A DNA stretch of 64,000 nt from the NCBI GenBank assembly GCA_934667105.1, contig CAKULG010000004.1:1-64000 (forward strand). The letters are read 5' to 3'. Each line of letters starts with the position of its first letter. Positions within the stretch are counted from its first letter, which is position 1. The stretch comes from an uncultured Clostridia bacterium. GTDB taxonomy: Bacteria > Bacillota > Clostridia > Christensenellales > Aristaeellaceae. A model generated the notes under the pieces. It made no database searches, had not been told where the DNA came from, and worked only from the letters and a program-made list of their open reading frames with translations. The translations under genes were made by a program, and so were the position numbers. Of this stretch, positions 43,012 through 51,912 are shown piece by piece.

Positions 43012-44033
43012 TTAAGTATACCCTGAATTTGGAGCATGTTACGCCCTTAAGCCGTATGCAGGTGGAGCATTTGGCGCAATTAGCGGGCAGTTTTTTCTCC
43101 CGGGTGATCTTGGAGCATAAAAACCGCACCATCAATGGCAAATCCATGCTGGGGCTGCTTTCCATGGGCCGGACGGGGACGGAGCCCGTAACGCTGACCG
43201 TGGACGGCGAGGATGAAGAGGAGGCGGCCCGGGAAATTAAGCAGCTGCTGGATTCCGGCGTAGCCCCGCCCAAGGCCGCGGGGGACGCGATGCTTCTGAT
43301 GCAGCGGATTAAGGCCCGCTACGCCGATATTCTGGATGATAACCTGGCGGGCATTTATCTGCATGGCTCCCTGGCCGCCGATTGCTTCCGCTGGGAGCAG
43401 AGCGATATCGATTTTCTGGTGGTCGCCCGGCGGCCCCTCTCGGTGGAAAAAAAGATCGCTCTGGTGGAAACGCTGTACGCCCTGAAGGAGGAAGCGCCTC
43501 CCGCCGGCTTTGAAATGAGCGTGGTGCTGGAGGCGGATTGCAAGGCCCCGCAGTATCCCATGCCCTACGCGCTGCATTATTCCGCCCGGTGGGAGCGGGA
43601 TTACGCCTGCAATCCCCAGGGCTTCTGCCAGCGCATGCATGGAGAGGATCCCGATTTAACGCTGCACATCCTGTGCCTGCACGCCTTCGGCAGTCCGCTG
43701 ATGGGCCCCTCCGTGGCCCGGATGTTCGGTCAGGTGCGCCGGGAGGACGCGCTTTGCGCCATTCGCGAGGGGCTGGACGACGTGGGCGAGCGGCTGCATG
43801 AACGGCCTGTCTGTTACGTGCTGACGCTGTGCCGCGCCCTGGCTTATTTGCGGGAGGGATTGGTTCTTTCCAAAAAGGAAGGCGGCGAGTGGGCGCTGAA
43901 AAAGCTCCCCCACGCCTATCAGGGGGTTATTCAGGCCGCCCTGAACGCCTATCAGTCGGGCCGGGATATGTTTTATGATTTGGGCGTGGCGGAAGATTTC
44001 TGCTACGACGCTATGGAAGAATTGAGCCGGTAA
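43008..44033 (+). CDS. Crh/HPr-like domain fused to an AadA-type nucleotidyltransferase
   Basis: Residues 1-85 are HPr-like: VTPLSRMQVEHLAQLAGSF, then NGKSMLGLLSMGRTGTEPVTL with Ser46 at the regulatory phosphorylation position and the ending DGEDEEEAAREIKQLLDSG. The PTS active-site His15 is replaced by Ser15, as Crh of B. subtilis has Gln there, so phosphotransfer is not expected. Residues about 95-341 are a complete ANT(3'')/AadA-like nucleotidyltransferase: HGSLAADCFRWEQSDIDFLVV (Asp133, Asp135), FEMSVV (Glu169, equivalent to the AadA base Glu87), Trp195 and the C-terminal helical domain WALKKLPHAYQGVIQAALNAY. It overlaps whiA by four bases, the crh position in Bacillus. Substrate (aminoglycoside or other) is unknown. 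Confidence 0.85.
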   Translation: MIKYTLNLEHVTPLSRMQVEHLAQLAGSFFSRVILEHKNRTINGKSMLGLLSMGRTGTEPVTLTVDGEDEEEAAREIKQLLDSGVAPPKAAGDAMLLMQRIKARYADILDDNLAGIYLHGSLAADCFRWEQSDIDFLVVARRPLSVEKKIALVETLYALKEEAPPAGFEMSVVLEADCKAPQYPMPYALHYSARWERDYACNPQGFCQRMHGEDPDLTLHILCLHAFGSPLMGPSVARMFGQVRREDALCAIREGLDDVGERLHERPVCYVLTLCRALAYLREGLVLSKKEGGEWALKKLPHAYQGVIQAALNAYQSGRDMFYDLGVAEDFCYDAMEELSR

Positions 44034-44066
44034 ACGGGGAAATCTCCCGCTTTGCCGAAAAAATAA

Positions 44067-44102
44067 AGCCCCCGCTTGCTGACGCACGGCGGGGGCTTTT
44101 TC
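44067..44102. terminator. Bidirectional rho-independent terminator
   Basis: AGCCCCCGC (44067-44075) pairs with GCGGGGGCT (44089-44097), followed by TTTTTC; on the minus strand TTTATTTTTT follows. It ends the murB operon and could end the minus-strand uronate operon. Confidence 0.92.
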
Positions 44103-44250
44103 AATTTGCAGAAAGCGAATGCTTTTCTGCTGGCGGAGAAGCTGCCGGTTTCTTAGCGCTGCTCCTTACCCCATCGGCTTGCCTGGGGGAGCAAAGGAAC
44201 CCTCTGGCCAGCGTCGCTTTTTACTGCGGTTCGCTTTAGCGAGGACACGG

Positions 44251-45279
44251 TCATCGCTGAACGCGGCCCGAACCGTTTCCCTTGGCCAGGGCCCAAATTT
44301 CTTCAGCGGTGGAAAGATTGTAATCCATTTCAATGCTGTGCTTCAGGCAGGAGGCGGCCGCCGCGTATTCAATGGCGGTTTGCGCGTCCAGATCGTGCAT
44401 TTTCGCATAGATCAGGCCCGCGGCGAAGGAATCGCCTCCGCCCACGCGGTCCACGATGTGCATGCGGTATTGCCGGGAAAAATAGCCCGTTCCATCCTGA
44501 TACAGCATGGCCGCCCAATCGTTATCCGACGCGCTGACGCTTCCCCGCAGGGTAACGCCAACGGCCTTGAGATTGGGAAATTCCCGACAAACCTGTCGGG
44601 CCACGGCAATGTAGCCTGCACGGCTCAGCCTGCCCGCCTCGACGTCGGTATCCGGGGCGGATATGCCCAGCACCCGGGCGCAATCCTCCTCGTTGGCGAT
44701 GAGCACATCCACATAGGGGAGCAGCCGCCGCATTACCGCGCCCGCCTCCTGGGGCGACCATAGCTTCTGCCGGTAGTTCAGATCGCAGCTTACGGTTACG
44801 CCCATTTGCTTGGCCGTTTGCAGCGCTTCCTGGCAGATGCGGGGCAGCTCGCCCCCCAATGCGGGGGTGATACCCGTGACGTGCAGCCAGGCCGCGTCCC
44901 GGAGAATTTCGGGCCAGCAGAAATCCGTGGGAGAGGCGGTGCAGATGGCGGAGTATTTCCGATCGTAAATCACCTTGGAGGGACGCTGGGACGCGCCCTT
45001 TTCCACATAAAACACGCCCAGCCGCTCCCCGCCCAGGGCCACATGCTCCAGGCCCACCCGGTATTTGCTCAGCTGCCCCAGGCCCGCCCGGGCAATATCA
45101 TTATCGGGCACCCGCGTGACGAATTCTGTTTTCATGCCCATGCAGCGCAGCGAAACGCACACGTTGGCCTCCGCCCCGGTGAAATAGGTCTGCATCCGGT
45201 CGGCCTGGGAAAACCGCAAATACCCTTCTGGATTCAGCCGCAGCAGAAAATCGCCGAAGCCGATAATTTTATCTTTCAT
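44251..45279 (-). CDS. kdgK: 2-Keto-3-deoxygluconate kinase
   Basis: This 342-residue PfkB-family kinase makes 2-keto-3-deoxy-6-phosphogluconate. The catalytic motif VDRVGGGDSFAAGLIY and the N-terminal FTGAEANVCVSLRCMGM are present. Assignment to KDG rests mainly on context: it is the last gene of a cluster with UxuA (which makes KDG) and Eda (which splits the product). The spacing to eda is 15 bases. Confidence 0.88.
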   Translation of the reverse strand: MKDKIIGFGDFLLRLNPEGYLRFSQADRMQTYFTGAEANVCVSLRCMGMKTEFVTRVPDNDIARAGLGQLSKYRVGLEHVALGGERLGVFYVEKGASQRPSKVIYDRKYSAICTASPTDFCWPEILRDAAWLHVTGITPALGGELPRICQEALQTAKQMGVTVSCDLNYRQKLWSPQEAGAVMRRLLPYVDVLIANEEDCARVLGISAPDTDVEAGRLSRAGYIAVARQVCREFPNLKAVGVTLRGSVSASDNDWAAMLYQDGTGYFSRQYRMHIVDRVGGGDSFAAGLIYAKMHDLDAQTAIEYAAAASCLKHSIEMDYNLSTAEEIWALAKGNGSGRVQR

Positions 45280-45294
45280 AACGCTTCCCCCCGT

Positions 45295-45939
45295 TTATTC
45301 GCCGCGGCCGCACGCCCGGGCGATTTCCACGCACCGGCGGCACCGGAATGTTATTTCCGCCCATTCCCCGCCGCGCAGCAGCTCCGCCGGGGCCATAAAG
45401 CTGCCGCCGCAGGCCGCCACGGCGGGGAGGGACAGATACTGCGCCAGGTTGTCCATCGTGATTCCGCCGGTGGGGATAAAGCGCAGGCCGGAATAGGGCC
45501 CGGAGAGCAGCCGAAGGGCGGCGGGCCCTCCCAGCGGCCCGGCGGGAAAGAACTTCACGGCCTCCAGCTCCGCGTCCAGGGCGGTTTCCAGCTCCGTTCC
45601 GGTCACGCAGGCGGGCAGATACGTAACGCCCATCTCCCGGCACGCCTGGGCCACGTCCTCCCGAAAGCCGGGGGCAACAATGCAGGCGGCCCCTGCCGCC
45701 ACCGCCGCCCGGGCCTGGGCAGGGGTGCGCACGGTGCCGGCGCAGAGCGTCATTTGGGGACGCTCCGCATGAATGCGGGAAAGGGCCGTCAGAGCCGCGT
45801 CGCTGCGCAGCGTCACCTCCAGGGCGGACAGCCCGCCCGCAAGCAGCGCGTCCGCCAGGGGCAGCGCCCATTCCGGCTGGGAAACGCTGATCACCGGAAG
45901 CACGCCCAATCGGGCGATTTTTTCAATTATGCCGCTCAT
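45295..45939 (-). CDS. eda: KDPG/KHG aldolase
   Basis: Eda (214 residues) splits 2-keto-3-deoxy-6-phosphogluconate into pyruvate and glyceraldehyde 3-phosphate. The Schiff-base Lys129 is in EAVKFFPA, the catalytic Glu41 in ALEVTLR, and the GGITMDNL phosphate site is present. It overlaps uxuA by four bases, so the lower uronate pathway is tightly coupled. Confidence 0.93.
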   Translation of the reverse strand: MSGIIEKIARLGVLPVISVSQPEWALPLADALLAGGLSALEVTLRSDAALTALSRIHAERPQMTLCAGTVRTPAQARAAVAAGAACIVAPGFREDVAQACREMGVTYLPACVTGTELETALDAELEAVKFFPAGPLGGPAALRLLSGPYSGLRFIPTGGITMDNLAQYLSLPAVAACGGSFMAPAELLRGGEWAEITFRCRRCVEIARACGRGE

Positions 45940-46934
45940 TGGCCGCCCTCCTCCCTCCAGAAATTCAGCATGCGCAGCATGCCCTGAATATAGCCCGTTT
46001 CATGGGCGCGGCCCAGATGCCCCCAGCGGGTGGCGTTTACGGTGTAGGGTACATGATCATCCATGATGCAGCCATCGTAGCCCGCTTCCTTGAGGGCCAG
46101 CAGCACCCGGGCGGGATTATAATTGCCCTCGCCCAGGAAGCACTCCTGGAATTTTTCGCCGCAGCCCTGCACATCCCGAAAATGCACCAGGCCGATGCGC
46201 TTGCGCTGGCCAAAGTAACGAATGGCCTCCAGCACCTGGGCCTCGCCCCCCAGCTGGGAGAAGCAGCCCAGGCACAGGTTGACGGCCCAGGAGGGGCTGT
46301 CGGCCGCTGTCTCGGCGCGCTTGAAATCCTCCATGCTGATGAGAATGCGCGCTTTTCCATCCACGATTTCCAGCGGCGGATCGGAGGGGTGGGCCATCAG
46401 CCGCACGCCCGCCTTTTCCGCCTCGGGCAGCACGCCCCGCAGAAAATACAGATAATTTTCCCAAAGCTGCTCCCGGCTGGGGAATTCCGCGTCGGTGATA
46501 TAGGGGTAGATATAGGCGTTCCCATTCTTTTCCTGGGCCTTATCATAGGCCGCCACCCCCGCGCCGCCCCGGCCCGGGGCCCGGAGGGTGGTGCGCCAGG
46601 CCCAATTGGGGCAGAAATGATGGCCCAGGATGGGAATGCCCGCTTGGCCCATGCAGCGGATGATGTTGCAGTAATTTTCAATTTGCTCGTCCCGGCCCGG
46701 CAGCCCCAGCAGCACCTTATCATAAAAGCGAATGGGCACGTTTTCAATGGCCTCCAGCCGCAGATCAAACCGGGCGGCATAGCCCTTCAGCCACAGCAGC
46801 CCTTCCAAATCCCAGGTTTTTTCCCCGGGAATGGGGGGCGTGTTAAAATGAATGCCCTCCGCGCCCATTTGCCGGGCCATAAACATGGCGTCATCGTTAA
46901 ATTCCTTCAGCGCGCCGAAGATAACTTGCATCAT
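45936..46934 (-). CDS. uxuA: Mannonate dehydratase
   Basis: UxuA (332 residues from this start) removes water from D-mannonate to give 2-keto-3-deoxygluconate, using Mn or Fe in a TIM barrel. Typical motifs are LGHHFCPNWAW, LMAHPSDPP, VHFRDVQG and the end MDDHVP...GRAHETGYIQGML. The ATG at 46934 is 11 bases after AGGAG. A GTG at 46946 would overlap the preceding stop (GTGA) but sits on the ribosome binding site itself. It is shorter than E. coli UxuA (394). Confidence 0.92.
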   Translation of the reverse strand: MMQVIFGALKEFNDDAMFMARQMGAEGIHFNTPPIPGEKTWDLEGLLWLKGYAARFDLRLEAIENVPIRFYDKVLLGLPGRDEQIENYCNIIRCMGQAGIPILGHHFCPNWAWRTTLRAPGRGGAGVAAYDKAQEKNGNAYIYPYITDAEFPSREQLWENYLYFLRGVLPEAEKAGVRLMAHPSDPPLEIVDGKARILISMEDFKRAETAADSPSWAVNLCLGCFSQLGGEAQVLEAIRYFGQRKRIGLVHFRDVQGCGEKFQECFLGEGNYNPARVLLALKEAGYDGCIMDDHVPYTVNATRWGHLGRAHETGYIQGMLRMLNFWREEGGQ

Positions 46935-46942
46935 AATCGTTT

Positions 46943-47809
46943 TCACTCCTTATACCGATGAACGGGCAGGCCGGGAACCTGGGTTTCCAGCAGGAAAACG
47001 CTTCCCGCCAGCGGCTCCCTTTCCGGCTCGGCCTGATACGAAGCCGTCGTGAGAATCAGCTGGTTCAGGCCCTTCCCCGCAAAGGCGCAGCAGGAAACCC
47101 GGGCCGCGGGCACCTCCGCCCGCTGAAGAATTTCCCCTGTGCGCGGGTTGACGCGCAGGGCGCAGTATCCGCCCCAAACGGCCACCCAGAGCATCCCCTC
47201 CGCGTCGATGCACATGCCGTCGGGCTGTACACTTTCAGAGCCCAGGAAGCTGGCGTCCCAGCAGCGGCGGCGGTTGCGCAGGGGCGCGTCCGCTCCGGCG
47301 GAAAAATCGAAGCGCTCGATCATGCGGCGGGGGGAATCGATATAATACATCGTTTTTTCATCCGCCGTCCAATCGATGCCGTTGGCGCAGCGCGCGCCGC
47401 CGAAAAGCTCCCGCAGCCGTCCCTGATGCAGGCAGTAAAAAGCGCCGTTGCCGCCCTCGTCGGTGGTGCCCAGATAGAAGCGGCCGTCCGGGCCGATTTT
47501 GCCGTCGTTAAAGCGGCGGCCCTTCACGGGGCAGGGGGCGTGGGCCAGAGAAAGCGCCCCTGTTTTATCATCCCGGGCGTAAACGCCGTCCTCCAAGGCC
47601 AGGAGCAGATCGCCGTTTTCCTTCAGCGCCATGCAGCCGATCTGCTGCGGCAGCGGAATTTCCTCCGGCGCCGCGTCGCCCAGGGCCATGCGATAAACGC
47701 GCTTGCCCCGAATATCCAGAAAATACAGCCGCTCTCTGCGATCGTCCCACAGGGGGCCTTCGCCCACGATGCAGCTCGCCCGCAGCAGCAATTCAGGCTT
47801 TTTTTCCAT
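46943..47809 (-). CDS. SMP-30/gluconolactonase-family lactonase
   Basis: The 288-residue six-bladed propeller binds one divalent metal and opens sugar lactones. Metal ligands are expected at Glu17 (VGEGPLWDD), Asn of RFNDGKIGPDGRFYLGT, Asn of CANGIDW and Asp of PDGMCIDAEGMLWVAVW, all present. In a uronate locus it would hydrolyse an aldonic or aldaric lactone, suggesting an oxidative side route together with the next gene upstream. Confidence 0.88.
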   Translation of the reverse strand: MEKKPELLLRASCIVGEGPLWDDRRERLYFLDIRGKRVYRMALGDAAPEEIPLPQQIGCMALKENGDLLLALEDGVYARDDKTGALSLAHAPCPVKGRRFNDGKIGPDGRFYLGTTDEGGNGAFYCLHQGRLRELFGGARCANGIDWTADEKTMYYIDSPRRMIERFDFSAGADAPLRNRRRCWDASFLGSESVQPDGMCIDAEGMLWVAVWGGYCALRVNPRTGEILQRAEVPAARVSCCAFAGKGLNQLILTTASYQAEPEREPLAGSVFLLETQVPGLPVHRYKE

Positions 47810-47819
47810 TTTGGCCTCC

Positions 47820-48575
47820 TCAATAGCGGCCCGCGTTCAGGCTGTCCATGCCGCCGTCGATAATCAGGCCGGTGCCCGAGGCGTTGCCCGATTCATCGGA
47901 GGCCAGGAAATAGGCCGCCTTGGCGATATCCTCCGCTGTGGAGACGCGGCCGATGGGCACGGCGGCGTCCCGTGCCCGGCGCACCTCCTCGGTGAGCACG
48001 TCGTAGCGCTCGGTATGGATGGGCCCGGGCATCAGGCAGTTCACCCGAATGCCGTATTGCCCCAGATCCACCGCCAGCGCCTTGGTCATGGACAGAATGC
48101 CGCCCTTGGAGGCGTTATAGGAGCTGCGGCCGGGATTGCAATTGCGATAGGTGATGGAGCCCAGGAACACGATGGTTCCCGTTTGCCCCCGGCGCACCAT
48201 TTCCCGGGCGAAGGTGCGGGCAATATCGAAATTGCCCACCACGTTGGCGCGAATCACCGCCTCCCATTCCTGAATGGGCACGGTGAGGGGATCGCAGTTC
48301 AGGCCCTGGGCGGCGGCGTTGAGAATCACGCTGTCGGGCATCATGCCCGCCGCCATCACCCGGTCGAAAAGCGGCTGGGTCTGCGAAAGGTCGCCGATAT
48401 CGTGGCCGATTCCCAGGCAGGGCATGCCCGTTTCCGCCTGCACGCTGCGGGCGGCCTCCTGGGCCTGCGCCTCGCTGCGGCTGGTGCAGATCACGCTCCA
48501 GCCGCGCTTTGCAAACAGCCGGGCCATGCCCAGCCCCGTATTTCGAGCCGCGCCGGTAATCAAAACGCATTTCAT
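47820..48575 (-). CDS. SDR-family oxidoreductase
   Basis: The 251-residue short-chain dehydrogenase has the NAD(P) motif TGAARNTGLG, the structural NAA (LNAAAQG) and the active site Ser/YNASK. In this cluster it could be the fructuronate reductase (a SDR does this job in Bacillus as YjmF) or a uronate dehydrogenase feeding the lactonase. Sequence alone does not decide. It lies between the glycosidase and lactonase genes with gaps of 3 and 10 bases. Confidence 0.88.
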   Translation of the reverse strand: MKCVLITGAARNTGLGMARLFAKRGWSVICTSRSEAQAQEAARSVQAETGMPCLGIGHDIGDLSQTQPLFDRVMAAGMMPDSVILNAAAQGLNCDPLTVPIQEWEAVIRANVVGNFDIARTFAREMVRRGQTGTIVFLGSITYRNCNPGRSSYNASKGGILSMTKALAVDLGQYGIRVNCLMPGPIHTERYDVLTEEVRRARDAAVPIGRVSTAEDIAKAAYFLASDESGNASGTGLIIDGGMDSLNAGRY

Positions 48576-48578
48576 GGT

Positions 48579-50228
48579 TTATCGCTCCTTCCCGGCGCAG
48601 TTGCCGTATTGATCCACGGAATACACCTGGAATTCCCGGGCGTTTTCCGGGGCGGGCAGAGAGGTTTCCACCGTGCTGGCGATCTGGCGGCCGTCGGCAA
48701 ACACCCGGTAATACCGGTGCTCCGCCTCGGAAACCGCGTCCCAGGTCAGACGGCCGCCCTCCAAGCGGACGTTTTCCGCCTGGGCGGGGGTGCGCTCCTC
48801 ATAATCGGTGGTGAGGATGACGACGGTGTTTCCCCCAAGCCGCGTCGTGGCATGGCCCTCCGCATCCACGGCGATTAGGGCGGAATAGGGCTGCAAATCG
48901 GCGAAGGCGTTCCGGGGCACGTTCTGGGGATCATAGACATATTGCCGCAGAGGCTTTTGTGCCAGCGCGCCCAGGGAGAGAGAAAGCTCGGTTTCCTCCG
49001 CGTGCCGGTTCACGATGCAAAGAGAAATATGCCCCTTCCGATCCCGCAGAGCGGCGGCGCGCAGCAGCGGGTCGTTCCCCCGCAGATGCATCACCTGGGT
49101 GTCCTGCTTCATATAGCGGGTCATCAGGCCGACGCACCAATAGGAATCCGCCGCCGGATGCTCAAAATCATTAAAGCGCAGCACGCCGCACTTGTTATAG
49201 CGAATATCGATGCCCCAGCCCAGATAGGGATAGGCGTCGTTCCATTTCCGGCCCCATTCGTCCCCCGTGCGATAGGCGCAGATCTGCGGATCGGGGTAAT
49301 CCACAAAGGACCAATACCCCGTGGCGAACACCCCGGCGTTGATGCAGGCCAAATTCAATTCCGCGATGGAAAGCAGGCTGTAGGCCTCTTTGGGGGTGCC
49401 GGTGTAGCGGGGATAATCCAGCGTGGTTCCGGGCAGCGCGGGGGAGGGATAATCCGCCGTATCGCCGTCCGCCGTGGGGGGATTGCCCTGGAATTGGCCC
49501 CAGCCGTATTCGCTGAGGAGGAAGAATTTTTCCTGCCCCTTGGCGGAGGCGGCGCAGCCGGCGAACATGCGCTCCGCCCATTTATACATGCCGGTATCCT
49601 CCGCGTCGAAGGCGCCGTGGAGATAGAGATGGCTGGTGTAGGCGGCGCTGATTTCCGCCATGTGGCTCATGCTCCAGAAAAGCGTGTGATAATTCCGGGG
49701 CTCGGATACGTCGGGGGCCATCAGGCCGATGGGCAGCCTGCGCTTCTGGAATTCCCGGAAAAGATAGGTGTGGTATTCCTTCATCAGCTCCATGTTATCA
49801 ATCAGCGCGCCCCAACGATCCAGCGATTGCTCGTTGGACATGCAGAAATACCGGATGTGCTTCATGCCCTTTTCATGGTAGAGATAGGCGAGGCGATCGG
49901 CCACGTCGCTGGCCCATTGGCGGCGGGCCTCCGGCGTTTCCTGGCTGACGGCGCGGCCGGGCACCAGATACATGATGGTATCCGTTTTGGCCTGCATGCG
50001 GCTGTAGCATTCGTAATAAGCGTCCATGGCCTCCTTCGTCCATTCAGCGAAGCCGCCCCAGCAGCGGGAAAAGCCGGGGGAAAGCTCCATATGGCATTTG
50101 GCCACATATTGATTGAAGAATTCCGGGTTCATCAGCGGGTACAGCCCGGTTTCCAGATTATTAAAGCCCATCCCGCCGAAAATGCCGGGATATTGGGGGC
50201 GAATTACCTGAAGCGTCGCTTTATGCAT
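48579..50228 (-). CDS. Clan GH-A glycoside hydrolase (GH39/GH79-like)
   Basis: The 549-residue protein has a retaining TIM-barrel pattern: acid/base Glu133 in MSNEQS, nucleophile Glu240 in LLSEYGWG, then a beta-sandwich and a C-terminal fibronectin-III-like domain (about 460-545). It lacks a signal peptide. Placement in a uronate-catabolic operon suggests a beta-glucuronidase-type activity on imported oligosaccharides, but the exact GH family is uncertain. The start overlaps the histidine kinase stop by eight bases. Confidence 0.72.
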   Translation of the reverse strand: MHKATLQVIRPQYPGIFGGMGFNNLETGLYPLMNPEFFNQYVAKCHMELSPGFSRCWGGFAEWTKEAMDAYYECYSRMQAKTDTIMYLVPGRAVSQETPEARRQWASDVADRLAYLYHEKGMKHIRYFCMSNEQSLDRWGALIDNMELMKEYHTYLFREFQKRRLPIGLMAPDVSEPRNYHTLFWSMSHMAEISAAYTSHLYLHGAFDAEDTGMYKWAERMFAGCAASAKGQEKFFLLSEYGWGQFQGNPPTADGDTADYPSPALPGTTLDYPRYTGTPKEAYSLLSIAELNLACINAGVFATGYWSFVDYPDPQICAYRTGDEWGRKWNDAYPYLGWGIDIRYNKCGVLRFNDFEHPAADSYWCVGLMTRYMKQDTQVMHLRGNDPLLRAAALRDRKGHISLCIVNRHAEETELSLSLGALAQKPLRQYVYDPQNVPRNAFADLQPYSALIAVDAEGHATTRLGGNTVVILTTDYEERTPAQAENVRLEGGRLTWDAVSEAEHRYYRVFADGRQIASTVETSLPAPENAREFQVYSVDQYGNCAGKER

Positions 50229-51912
50229 GGCTTTGTTTCTCCTTTTCTTGTTCGGAAGTGAGGGCGTATTTTTGCAGGGGCAGCTCCAGCACCACGCGGG
50301 TTCCCTGGCCGGGGGCGCTTTCGATGCGCACGCCCCATTTTTCGCCGTAGCGCAGGCGCAGCCGCTTGTGGATGTTGGGCAGGCCCACGCCCGCCTCCTC
50401 GGTTTTGCCCTGGAAGAGGGAGGAGGAATTGAGGCTGTCGTTCAAGCGGCGCAATTCCTCCGGGCCCATGCCGCAGCCGTTATCCGCCACGATGATGCGC
50501 ATGAAGCGCTCCTCCCGCTGCCAGGTTACCCGAATTTCGGGATGCTCGGCGTTTTCAAAGGCGTGCTTCACTGCGTTTTCAATCAGGGGCTGCACGATCA
50601 TGCGCGGCACGCGCTCCTCCTCCACCTCGGGGGCCAGCGATTCGGCGTAATGGAAGCGGCCGGTCTGGCGCGCGTTCATGATTTCGATGTAGCGATGGGC
50701 GATTTCCATTTCCTCCCGGGCCTGGGCCAGGGGGTCGTCCTGGATGGTATAGCGGAAGATGAAGGCGGTGTTGCTGGCGATGCGGGCCAGATCGCGCTGG
50801 CCGTGATACATGGCGATGCCGCGCATGGTTTGCAGCGTGTTATAGAGGAAATGCGGGTTGATCTGGCTGCGCAGGGCGTATAGCTGAGCCTCTACCCGGG
50901 CGAGATCGGCCTGATACAATTGCTCCTGCACCTGGATATTTTCTTGGTTGCGCTGGGCGATGGTGCGCAGCATGGTGTTGATTTCCTCGCTCAGGCTCGT
51001 CAGCTCCGCCCCGCCGCGGCTGATTTTCACCGCGCCCTGCCGCCCCTGCTTTACCTGCTCCAATTCCCGCGCCAGGGTCGTCAGCGGACGGGTGAGCCTG
51101 CGCATAAGCGTGGCCCCCGTCAGCGCCAGCACCAGCGCCACAAAGGCGGCCATGATCAGCGCGATGGAAAGTATGCTCTGCTCCGTTCCATCCACATACG
51201 GGCGCGTCTGCACGAAGCCCGCTTCCGCGCCATAGAGGAGGCCTTCCTGAATCGCGTCCTCCGGCATGGCTGCGGGATAGCAGCGGCCCGATGCGTCCGT
51301 CAGGAAGCTGCGCACGTAATCGTCCGTTTCATTGTCCATCAGACGGCTGCACGGACCGGAAAAAACCAACGTGCCCAGCTTTTCCCCCGTGCGCACGGAA
51401 TAGACGGGGGTGAAATAGGCGTATTGCGTATAGCTCCTTCGATTGCCCAGGGAGAGCAGGGCGAAAACCGTTTCCCGGTTCTCGGGGGTTTTCAGATCGT
51501 AGCAGGCCTGAAGCGCCTGACTGAATTCCAGCGACATTTCCGCCACGAAGTAATCCTCGCCTCGCAGATCGAACAGCGCGGTGCTGGTGATCTGGCTGTT
51601 ATTGGAGCGCAGGATGTTCAGCAGATATTCCACATATTGCTTATAGCGCCAGCGCTCCAGCGTGTCCGTTTCGGTCAGGAAGGCCTGGATGAGCTTGTTC
51701 TGGCACAGCTGAGCGGAAACCACGTTCAGCGTTTTCAATTGTCCGGAAACGTGGGAGGTTTTTTCTTCGATTTTTATTTGGAAAAAGTCATGATCCGCCT
51801 GGCGCTGCCGGTTACGGGTGCGAACCAGCATGGCCAGCGTCAGGGCCATGGTGAGCAGCAGTGCGCAGGCCAGAATCAGCGTTAGCTGCGTGACGATCCG
51901 GGCTTTTTTCAC
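50221..51912 (-). CDS. YesM-type sensor histidine kinase
   Basis: The 563-residue kinase has transmembrane helices near 6-30 and 248-270 around an extracellular sensor domain, a HAMP linker, the LytS-type phosphoacceptor SQINPHFLYNTLQ (His354) and an ATPase domain with DNGCGM. It should sense an extracellular sugar or the loaded binding protein. The GTG at 51912 overlaps the response-regulator stop (GTGA). It forms a YesM/YesN pair with the next gene upstream. Confidence 0.9.
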   Translation of the reverse strand: MKKARIVTQLTLILACALLLTMALTLAMLVRTRNRQRQADHDFFQIKIEEKTSHVSGQLKTLNVVSAQLCQNKLIQAFLTETDTLERWRYKQYVEYLLNILRSNNSQITSTALFDLRGEDYFVAEMSLEFSQALQACYDLKTPENRETVFALLSLGNRRSYTQYAYFTPVYSVRTGEKLGTLVFSGPCSRLMDNETDDYVRSFLTDASGRCYPAAMPEDAIQEGLLYGAEAGFVQTRPYVDGTEQSILSIALIMAAFVALVLALTGATLMRRLTRPLTTLARELEQVKQGRQGAVKISRGGAELTSLSEEINTMLRTIAQRNQENIQVQEQLYQADLARVEAQLYALRSQINPHFLYNTLQTMRGIAMYHGQRDLARIASNTAFIFRYTIQDDPLAQAREEMEIAHRYIEIMNARQTGRFHYAESLAPEVEEERVPRMIVQPLIENAVKHAFENAEHPEIRVTWQREERFMRIIVADNGCGMGPEELRRLNDSLNSSSLFQGKTEEAGVGLPNIHKRLRLRYGEKWGVRIESAPGQGTRVVLELPLQKYALTSEQEKEKQSHA

